From NCBI RefSeq assembly GCF_030817055.1, contig NZ_JAUSYV010000001.1, positions 2,070,001-2,134,000 on the forward strand: a stretch of 64,000 nucleotides of DNA, read 5' to 3'. Each line of letters begins with the position of its first letter. Position 1 is the first letter of the stretch. This document shows, in pieces, positions 58,012-64,000 of this stretch. This stretch comes from Bacillus sp. V2I10. Lineage in GTDB: Bacteria; Bacillota; Bacilli; Bacillales; Bacillaceae. Below the pieces are notes generated by a model. That model was not told where the DNA came from and did not search any database. It was given only the letters and a program-made list of their open reading frames with translations. Position numbers and translations under genes: made by a program.

Positions 58012-59027
58012 AAACATTACTCAGCAAATGCATTGAAGGCCACACGCTGACAGAAGAAGAAGCAACGGCTGCCATGAATCAGGTAATGGAGGGAAAAGCC
58101 ACTTCCAGCCAAATTGCTAGTTTTATTTCCATATTAAGATTCCGCGGCGAAACGGTTGACGAGCTTGTCGGTTTTGCAAAAGCAATGAAACAGCATATGA
58201 CCCGCATTGATTATGCAGAGGATCTGATTGATACGTGCGGTACAGGGGGAGATGGGGCATCGACATTTAATATCTCGACTGCATCAGCCATTCTTGCATC
58301 TTCTCTCGGAGCAAAAGTAGCAAAACACGGCAATCGTGCAATCTCATCCAAAAGCGGCAGTGCAGATGTGCTTGAACAGCTTGGAATCTCCATTCAAACA
58401 ACACCGGATGAAGCGAAGCTCGCTCTGCAGGCTTATGATATGAGTTTTCTGTTCGCGCCAATCTATCATTCTTCAATGAAGCACGCCGTAAGTCCAAGAC
58501 AGGAAATTGGCTTTAGAACGGTCTTTAATCTACTTGGTCCATTAGCAAATCCTGCTAATACGAAGCGCCAAGTGATGGGGGTGTTTTCTACAGAGTATGC
58601 AGAGAAAATAGCCTATGCCCTTCGCGAACTTGGCTCAGAGCATGTTCTTCTTGTAACCGGGAGAGATGGCCTTGACGAATGCAGCATTACAGGTGTAACA
58701 GATATTGTTGAACTGAAAAAAGGCAAGATTGACCGTTATGAAATAACCCCTGAAGAGATGGGTCTTGAGCGTGGCGAATTAAAAGATATCCAGGTTGAGA
58801 GTCCTGCGGAAAGCGCAAAACTGATTCTCGATGTGTTCGAGGGGAAACGCGAAGGGGCAGCAGCGGACATTGTTGCACTGAATGCTGGTGCTGCTTTATA
58901 TGTAGCAGGCAAGACTGATTCATTGGCTGATGGAGTGAAAAAAGCGGCGGACGCAATCGAAAATGGCACAGCCTATCGTCAGCTCGCCCGTCTTCAAAGT
59001 AAGAAGGAGGAGCAATATGCTTACTAA
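58008..59027 (+). CDS. trpD: Anthranilate phosphoribosyltransferase
   Basis: 339-residue enzyme joining anthranilate and PRPP. Signatures: DTCGTGGDGASTFNIST (PRPP loop, about 71-87), KHGNRAISSKSGSADVLE (about 105-122) and FAPIYHSSMKH. Start ATGA overlaps the trpE stop. The last 11 bases overlap trpC. Confidence 0.97.
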   Translation: MKTLLSKCIEGHTLTEEEATAAMNQVMEGKATSSQIASFISILRFRGETVDELVGFAKAMKQHMTRIDYAEDLIDTCGTGGDGASTFNISTASAILASSLGAKVAKHGNRAISSKSGSADVLEQLGISIQTTPDEAKLALQAYDMSFLFAPIYHSSMKHAVSPRQEIGFRTVFNLLGPLANPANTKRQVMGVFSTEYAEKIAYALRELGSEHVLLVTGRDGLDECSITGVTDIVELKKGKIDRYEITPEEMGLERGELKDIQVESPAESAKLILDVFEGKREGAAADIVALNAGAALYVAGKTDSLADGVKKAADAIENGTAYRQLARLQSKKEEQYAY

Positions 59028-59778
59028 AATTCTTGAAAAGAAACGGGAAGAAGTCCTTTCGCTTACTATTCCTGAAAGAAAAAACGTTTCTGAACGGTCA
59101 TTTTACAATGCCTTGAAGCAATCAAACCGAAAACCTGCTTTAATTGCAGAAGTAAAGAAGGCATCTCCCTCTAAAGGGGTCATTAAAGAAAACTTTCATC
59201 CGGTGGAAATTGCAAAAGCATATGAAGCTGGAAAAGCCGATTGTCTCTCTGTTTTAACGGATGAAAGCTTTTTTCAGGGCCATCGTGATTTTATAGCTGA
59301 AATTAAGAAAGAAGTCAGTCTCCCTGTTTTAAGAAAGGATTTCATTATTGATCACAAGCAAGTAGAGGAATCCAAGAATATAGGAGCAGATGCCATCCTC
59401 TTAATAGGAGAGGCACTTGCAGCAAGAGAGCTGCACGAACTGTATTTGCATGCATATGAGCTGGGCATGGCTGTTTTAGTGGAAGTGCATTCTCTGGCAG
59501 TCCTGGAAAAGCTTCTGCCTGAGTTCACCCCAGAAATACTTGGTGTGAATAATAGAAATCTTTCAACCTTTAAGACTGATATCCATCAAATAATGACGAT
59601 AAGCAGATCCGTTCCGAAAGATACACTGCTTGTAAGTGAAAGCGGGATTTTTACATTTGAAGATGTTAAGACTGTTCAGCAAGAAGGCGCTAATGCCATT
59701 TTAGTCGGAGAATCACTCATGCGGGAGAATGATCAAACATCTGCCATCAAAGCCCTGTACGGAGAAGAAAATGAATAG
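59017..59778 (+). CDS. trpC: Indole-3-glycerol phosphate synthase
   Basis: 253-residue TIM-barrel enzyme. Visible: IAEVKKASPSKGVI with catalytic Glu/Lys (about 45-58), VLRKDFIID (about 107), LGVNNRNLSTFKTD and SESGIFTFEDV (about 208). ATG 59017 follows AAGAAGGAGGAGC; an earlier frame extension lies in trpD. Overlaps trpF by 8 bp. Confidence 0.97.
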   Translation: MLTKILEKKREEVLSLTIPERKNVSERSFYNALKQSNRKPALIAEVKKASPSKGVIKENFHPVEIAKAYEAGKADCLSVLTDESFFQGHRDFIAEIKKEVSLPVLRKDFIIDHKQVEESKNIGADAILLIGEALAARELHELYLHAYELGMAVLVEVHSLAVLEKLLPEFTPEILGVNNRNLSTFKTDIHQIMTISRSVPKDTLLVSESGIFTFEDVKTVQQEGANAILVGESLMRENDQTSAIKALYGEENE

Positions 59779-60427
59779 ACCTTTAATTAAGCTTTGCGGA
59801 AATCGTTCTTTGGAAGATTTAAAGATGACAAGCGAGTCAAATGCAGACTATCTCGGGCTTATCTTTGCCGAAAGTAAGCGCAGGGTGCAAGCCCATCAGG
59901 TAAAAGAATGGCTTGATTCAGTTGATATAAAGGATAAACAGTTAGTTGCGATTTTTGTAAATGCCAGCTTGAATGAAATAGAAGATATAATGAAAAAGCT
60001 CCCAATTGATGTCATTCAATGTCATGGCTCTGAGACAGTCAGCGAAGTAGCTGAAATCAAGCATCATTTTAATCGGAGAGTATGGAAGGCATTGCCTCAT
60101 TATGAGGGAACTCTGTCTGATATGAAAATATATGCAGATGCGGCGGATGGCTTTGTGATTGATTCTAAAGTCAATGGTGCTTTCGGAGGAACAGGAAAGA
60201 CGTTTGATTGGTCAAATGTTCCATGTTATATACAGACAGCTCAGAAATTGAACAAAACGCTCTTCATTGCAGGAGGCATTGCCCCTGACAATATTCATCA
60301 GCTGCTCGGGCTTCATCCGCCGGGAATCGATATTTCTAGCGGGATTGAACAAAACGGAAAAAAAGATGAGACCTTATTGACAAGGCTAGAAGAAAGGGTG
60401 AATCACCATGTATCAGTTTCCAGATGA
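59771..60427 (+). CDS. trpF: Phosphoribosylanthranilate isomerase
   Basis: 218-residue TIM-barrel isomerase. Catalytic Cys in LIKLCGNRS (about 9) and Asp in FVIDSKVNGAFGGTGKTFDW (about 130-149), plus FIAGGIAPDNI and GIDISSGIE for phosphate binding. ATG 59771 follows GGAGAAGAAA inside the trpC end. The usual CG(I/F)xx motif has Asn here (CGNRS), within family variation. Its end overlaps trpB by 20 bp. Confidence 0.95.
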   Translation: MNRPLIKLCGNRSLEDLKMTSESNADYLGLIFAESKRRVQAHQVKEWLDSVDIKDKQLVAIFVNASLNEIEDIMKKLPIDVIQCHGSETVSEVAEIKHHFNRRVWKALPHYEGTLSDMKIYADAADGFVIDSKVNGAFGGTGKTFDWSNVPCYIQTAQKLNKTLFIAGGIAPDNIHQLLGLHPPGIDISSGIEQNGKKDETLLTRLEERVNHHVSVSR

Positions 60428-61637
60428 ATTTGGCAGATTCGGAGATTTTGGAGGAAAGTATGTACCTGAAACGTTAATGCAGCCGCTTGAGGAGCTACAA
60501 GAGGCATTTGCAGAAGCGGTGGCAGATCCTGCATTTATGAATGAATACCACCGTCTTCTAATTGAATATTCCGGAAGGCCTACAACATTGACGTATGCCG
60601 AAAACGTGACGAAAAAACTTGGCGGAGCAAAAATTTTCTTGAAACGCGAGGATCTTAACCATACTGGCGCCCACAAAATCAATAATGCAATTGGGCAAGC
60701 CCTGCTTGCACAGAAAATGGGGAAAACAAAGATCATCGCAGAGACAGGTGCAGGCCAGCACGGTGTTGCGGCAGCAACGGTTGCAGCAAAGTTTGGACTG
60801 GAATGCAAAGTCTTTATGGGTGAAGAAGATGTCATGAGACAGCAGCTCAATGTCTTTCGGATGAAACTGCTCGGGGCAGAAGTCATTCCTGTTCACAGCG
60901 GCAATAAAACACTGAAGGATGCTACAAACGAGGCGATAAGATACTGGGTTCAGCATTGCGAGGATCATTTCTATATGATTGGTTCAGTAGTCGGACCTCA
61001 TCCCTATCCGCAAATGGTCAGAGAGTTTCAAAGAGTAATAGGAGATGAGGCAAAGCAGCAGCTGGCTGAACGAATGGACTGCCTTCCTGATAAAGTGGTT
61101 GCATGTGTCGGCGGAGGAAGCAATGCGATTGGCATGTTTGCAGCCTTCATTGAAGAAGATGTTGACCTTGTAGGAGTAGAAGCTGCCGGTAAAGGCGTTG
61201 ATACACCTCTCCATGCTGCAACAATCACTAAGGGTACAAAAGGGGTTATTCATGGTTCACTCACGTACCTTTTGCAGGATCAGTACGGACAGATTATTGA
61301 ACCATATTCTATATCTGCAGGGCTTGATTACCCTGGAATAGGACCTGAGCATGCGCACCTTGCAGACACCGGCCGCGTGAAATATGAGAGTGTAACAGAC
61401 GATGAGGCATTAGAAGCGTTAACCTGCTTAGCTAAGGAAGAAGGTATTCTTGCGGCTATTGAAACTGCTCATGCTCTCGCAAAAGCATTCCAGCTTGCCG
61501 AGGAAATGGATTCGGACGAAACGCTGCTCATCTGTCTATCAGGACGGGGAGACAAAGATGTTCATACACTAATGGATTCACTTGAAGGGAGCGATAAGAA
61601 TGCAGGAATACTTGCAGAAGCAGCTGGAGCAAAATAA
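60408..61637 (+). CDS. trpB: Tryptophan synthase beta chain
   Basis: 409-residue PLP enzyme that condenses indole and serine. PLP Lys in REDLNHTGAHKINNAIGQ (about 84-101), the catalytic Glu in ETGAGQHGVA (about 118), and the phosphate-binding VGGGSNAIG (about 241). ATG 60408 follows AGAAAGGGTGA. trpA overlaps by 38 bp, supporting coupled production of the alpha2-beta2 complex. Confidence 0.98.
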   Translation: MYQFPDEFGRFGDFGGKYVPETLMQPLEELQEAFAEAVADPAFMNEYHRLLIEYSGRPTTLTYAENVTKKLGGAKIFLKREDLNHTGAHKINNAIGQALLAQKMGKTKIIAETGAGQHGVAAATVAAKFGLECKVFMGEEDVMRQQLNVFRMKLLGAEVIPVHSGNKTLKDATNEAIRYWVQHCEDHFYMIGSVVGPHPYPQMVREFQRVIGDEAKQQLAERMDCLPDKVVACVGGGSNAIGMFAAFIEEDVDLVGVEAAGKGVDTPLHAATITKGTKGVIHGSLTYLLQDQYGQIIEPYSISAGLDYPGIGPEHAHLADTGRVKYESVTDDEALEALTCLAKEEGILAAIETAHALAKAFQLAEEMDSDETLLICLSGRGDKDVHTLMDSLEGSDKNAGILAEAAGAK

Positions 61638-62418
61638 GAAATTATTTATCCCATTTATTACAGCAGGCGACCCGAATGGCGAAGCTACAATCGGGCTTGC
61701 TCTCACTCTTCAGAAGGCAGGAGCTGCAGCTATTGAACTCGGCATCCCATATTCGGATCCCCTTGCGGACGGGCCAGTCATCCAAAGGGCTTCACTAAGA
61801 GCGCTGTCAGAGGGAATGAATATCGTAAAAGCCATGGAACTGGTACCATCCATGCGCGAAAGAGGTCTAACTATTCCAATAATTCTTTTTACGTATTATA
61901 ATCCTGTGTTACAATTAGGAAAAGAATCCTTCTTTGCTTTAGCGGAGAAAAACACAATAGACGGACTGCTGATTCCAGATCTTCCTTTTGAGGAGAGCGG
62001 GGACTTAAGAGAGTCCTGCAAGCAGCATAGAGTCACGTTTATTTCAATGGTTGCCCCTACTTCTGTTCAGCGGCTCAAGAAAATTGTATCAAGTGCAGAA
62101 GGCTTTCTATACTGTGTTTCATCATTAGGTGTAACAGGTTCGAGAAAGACGTTTGATCAGCGCATTTTCGATTTTCTGAGTGAGGTAAACCAAGAAGCTT
62201 CAGTCCCTGTCGTTGTCGGTTTTGGTGTTTCATCAAGGGAACATGTAAAAGAACTGACGAAGATATGTGATGGAGTTGTGGTTGGGAGCGCATTAATAGA
62301 AGAAATAGAGAGGTTATCTTCAAAATTGAAAGAGGCTGACTCACTGGATGCTGCGCTTCTTGAGTTTGAAGAAAAAGCCGGCTCATTTGTTTCAGATGCT
62401 AAAGTAAGAACAGGATGA
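61600..62418 (+). CDS. trpA: Tryptophan synthase alpha chain
   Basis: 272-residue TIM-barrel subunit that cleaves indole-3-glycerol phosphate. Catalytic Glu in AAIELGIPYSDPLADGP (Glu about 48) and Asp in GLLIPDLPFEE (about 60 further on); phosphate-binding VGFGVSSREHV. ATG 61600 follows GAAGGGAGCG within trpB. A weak terminator-like hairpin follows before hisC. Confidence 0.97.
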   Translation: MQEYLQKQLEQNKKLFIPFITAGDPNGEATIGLALTLQKAGAAAIELGIPYSDPLADGPVIQRASLRALSEGMNIVKAMELVPSMRERGLTIPIILFTYYNPVLQLGKESFFALAEKNTIDGLLIPDLPFEESGDLRESCKQHRVTFISMVAPTSVQRLKKIVSSAEGFLYCVSSLGVTGSRKTFDQRIFDFLSEVNQEASVPVVVGFGVSSREHVKELTKICDGVVVGSALIEEIERLSSKLKEADSLDAALLEFEEKAGSFVSDAKVRTG

Positions 62419-62428
62419 AATGAGCAGT

Positions 62429-62453
62429 AAGCGAAAAAAGTTTTCGCTTTTAT
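62429..62453 (+). terminator. Weak terminator between trpA and hisC
   Basis: AAGCGAAAA pairs with TTTTCGCTT around AAG, followed by only TTAT. It probably reduces rather than stops transcription into hisC. Confidence 0.5.
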
Positions 62454-62473
62454 AACAGAAGAGGTGTCCATTC

Positions 62474-63556
62474 ATGCAAATTAAAGATCAGCTTACAAAC
62501 TTAAAACCGTATCAGCCGGGAAAACCAATTGAAGAAGTAAAAAAAGAGTATAACTTAACTCACATTGTGAAGCTCGCTTCTAACGAAAACCCATACGGAA
62601 GCTCAGAACGTGCGAAAAAAGCGATTCAGGATGAACTGAATCAGCTTGCTATGTACCCAGACGGCTACAGTGCATTGCTCCGTGAAACGCTGGCACGTTT
62701 TTTAAAAGTAGAGGAAAACGAAATTATTTTTGGAAATGGATCCGATGAAATTGTTCAGATCATTTGCCGGGCATTTTTGAAAAAAGGGACAAACACAGTG
62801 ATGGCAACACCGACATTTCCTCAATACCGCCACAATGCTGTCATCGAAGACGCAGATATTAAGGAAATTCCGCTGATTAATGGAAATCACGATCTTGACT
62901 CCATGCTTGCAGCAATTGATGAACAAACAAAGGTCATTTGGCTCTGTTCACCTAACAATCCTACAGGCACTTATATTAACGAGCAGTCTTTGCATGCCTT
63001 TATGAATAAGGTTCCTGAGCATGTGCTGGTTATTCTGGATGAAGCTTACTATGAATATGTGACAGCCTCTGATTTTCCAGAAACACTGCCATTAATCAAA
63101 GAATATAAAAACGTCATGATTCTGCGCACATTCTCAAAAGCATACGGTCTTGCAGCACTCCGCGTCGGATATGGAATTGCGAACAAGGAGTTAATCAAAA
63201 GCATCGAACCTGCAAGAGAGCCTTTTAATACGAACCGTTTAGGGCAAACTGCAGCTCTGCATGCTTTAAGTGACCAGGAGTTCATTAAACAATGTGCAGA
63301 AAAAAATAAACAGGGTCTGGAACAATTTTATCAATTCAGCAAAGAACACGGTCTATCCTACTATCCTTCAGAAGGAAACTTTATTCTGATTGATTTTAAC
63401 CGTGATGCTGATGAAGTATTTCAGGCGCTCCTTGAAAAAGGCTATATCGTCCGTTCCGGAAAAGCACTCGGATTTCCGACGTCTATCCGCATCACGATCG
63501 GAACGAAAGAACAAAACGAAGAGATTCTGCAGATTTTAACAGAATTGATTTCATAA
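62474..63556 (+). CDS. hisC: Histidinol-phosphate / aromatic aminotransferase
   Basis: 360-residue PLP-dependent class I/II aminotransferase. Features: SNENPYGSS (about 35), the GNGSDEIVQ segment, CSPNNPTGTYI (about 158), DEAYYEYV and the PLP Lys in RTFSKAYGLAALRVGY (about 219-234). In Bacillus this enzyme serves both histidine synthesis and the last step of tyrosine and phenylalanine synthesis, which explains its place between trpA and tyrA. ATG 62474 follows AGAGGTGTCC. Confidence 0.96.
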   Translation: MQIKDQLTNLKPYQPGKPIEEVKKEYNLTHIVKLASNENPYGSSERAKKAIQDELNQLAMYPDGYSALLRETLARFLKVEENEIIFGNGSDEIVQIICRAFLKKGTNTVMATPTFPQYRHNAVIEDADIKEIPLINGNHDLDSMLAAIDEQTKVIWLCSPNNPTGTYINEQSLHAFMNKVPEHVLVILDEAYYEYVTASDFPETLPLIKEYKNVMILRTFSKAYGLAALRVGYGIANKELIKSIEPAREPFNTNRLGQTAALHALSDQEFIKQCAEKNKQGLEQFYQFSKEHGLSYYPSEGNFILIDFNRDADEVFQALLEKGYIVRSGKALGFPTSIRITIGTKEQNEEILQILTELIS

Positions 63557-63559
63557 AAG

Positions 63560-63587
63560 AAGAGGTGATCTTAATCACCTCTTTCTT
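63560..63587 (+). terminator. Terminator-like hairpin after hisC
   Basis: AAGAGGTGA pairs with TCACCTCTT around TCTTAA, followed by TCTTATA. The T-run is interrupted, so partial read-through to tyrA is possible. Confidence 0.7.
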
Positions 63588-63621
63588 ATAACTATAGGAA
63601 ATATAAAGTTTTATCCTTTTA

Positions 63622-63741
63622 TATCTATATCGCCCAGCTTCTCGGCCAGAACAAATCCTTCAAAAAAGTCATCAAACCCGGACTTTTCTGCCGGATTCTT
63701 ATCTGTCATGCCTGAGCTGAAAAGGCGATTCCGCTTTTCCT
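63622..63741 (+). repeat. Dispersed intergenic repeat, full copy before tyrA
   Basis: Full copy: ATATCGCCCAGC, TCGGCCAGAAC, the AAAAAGTC...GACTTTT hairpin, GCCGGATTCTTATCTGTCAT and the tail GAGCTGAAAAGGCGATTCCGC followed by TTTTCCTA. It interrupts the hisC-tyrA junction of the aromatic operon, in the same orientation as the other copies. Confidence 0.8.
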
Positions 63742-63770
63742 ATACATACTGCAGCTGAAGGTGATAAGAA

Positions 63771-64000
63771 ATGGAACAGCAGATCGAAAAAATACATCTC
63801 GTGGGATTAGGGTTAATAGGCGGTTCTATCGCCCTTGCAATAAAGCAGGAGTTTTCTGCCATAACGATTGTCGGATATGATATTAATCAAAGCCAGGCTG
63901 ATATCGCAAAGACTCTGACCGTAATAGATGAAATAGCCGAAGATCAATTCGATGGCATAGAGACAGCCGATTTAATTATTCTTGCTACACCGGTCGAACA
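63771..64000 (+). CDS. tyrA: Prephenate dehydrogenase TyrA, 3' truncated by the window edge
   Basis: Only the first 76 codons are visible, open to the end of the window. The N-terminus MEQQIEKIHLVGLGLIGGS contains the NAD-binding GLGLIGGS fingerprint, followed by the GYDINQSQ acidic end of beta-2 and LIILATPVE. Family and gene order (hisC-tyrA-aroE in Bacillus) agree on prephenate dehydrogenase, which oxidatively decarboxylates prephenate for tyrosine. ATG 63771 follows GAAGGTGATAAG. The ACT regulatory domain, if present, is outside the window. Confidence 0.92.
   Translation, partial: MEQQIEKIHLVGLGLIGGSIALAIKQEFSAITIVGYDINQSQADIAKTLTVIDEIAEDQFDGIETADLIILATPVE

Noticed and set aside
60413..60886. 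Long minus-strand open frames (up to 157 codons) opposite trpB
   Set aside because: These are shadows of a strongly biased coding gene; Ser/Pro-rich translations match no family and lack binding sites.
1..64000. Defence system, prophage, toxin-antitoxin or biosynthetic gene cluster
   Set aside because: Every sizeable open frame is a housekeeping, sporulation or regulatory family, or is explained above; no such module was found.

Overview
The window is a chromosomal segment of a Bacillus-type, endospore-forming Firmicute (Bacillaceae such as Bacillus or Metabacillus; species not determinable by eye). Evidence: low-GC DNA, strong AGGAGG ribosome binding sites with frequent GTG/TTG starts, sporulation and germination genes (dacB, spmA, spmB, sleB, ypeB, spoIVA), bacillithiol metabolism (ypdA), TRAP-type tryptophan regulation, and gene order that closely follows the B. 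subtilis dacB-to-tyrA region. No rRNA, tRNA, prophage, intact insertion sequence or CRISPR array was seen.

Layout: 1-2.4 kb holds the end of dacB, then spmA, spmB and rluB. 2.5-8.7 kb holds the cytochrome c maturation genes resABC and, behind a terminator and a dispersed repeat, the ResD-ResE two-component system. 8.7-10.8 kb is an inserted vitamin B12 cassette: cobalamin riboswitch, a lipoprotein with a transcobalamin-like C-terminal domain, an ECF S component and a PduO-type adenosyltransferase. 11.0-12.7 kb is sigX-rsiX with a visible SigX-type autoregulatory promoter. 13.1-16.3 kb holds an M23/LysM hydrolase, a HisJ-like PHP phosphatase and an orphan PAS kinase. serA (minus strand), FMN-riboswitch-controlled ribU and fer (minus) follow. 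19.6-26.9 kb is ypbB-recQ-ypbD-ypbE-ypbF, a CBS protein, a small membrane protein, a CarH/LitR-like B12-binding MerR regulator and mecB.

27.2-36.8 kb holds gudB (without the 9-bp duplication of strain 168), ypdA, an asparaginase (minus), prsW, sleB-ypeB, the PilZ protein ypfA, ypfB, cmk and plsC. 36.9-43.8 kb holds ypfD, fni, ypzI (minus, 43 aa), yphA, yphB/seaA and its small partner, der and gpsA. A 920-bp gene-free gap follows, carrying a helically phased 20-21-bp repeat array and dispersed repeats, then yphE, yphF and spoIVA. 47.9-53.4 kb holds hbs, folE-mtrB, hepS-menG-hepT (menaquinone), ndk and cheR. 53.5-64.0 kb is the aromatic supraoperon aroC-aroB-aroH-trpEDCFBA-hisC-tyrA (tyrA cut by the window edge), with a complete TRAP-controlled trp leader.

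Functional links: mtrB encodes TRAP, whose split (G/U)AG binding array lies before trpE. hepS, menG and hepT make menaquinone for the respiratory chain that ResDE monitors and ResABC helps equip. PrsW is a site-1 protease for an anti-sigma factor. Two separate B12-related loci (the uptake cassette and the CarH-like regulator) suggest that B12 is scavenged and converted to adenosylcobalamin. I did not find a clearly new multi-gene system. The least explained signals are the phased GGCTAAAT array, the same-strand dispersed repeat family, the B12 cassette, and the CarH-like protein with an altered axial-ligand position.
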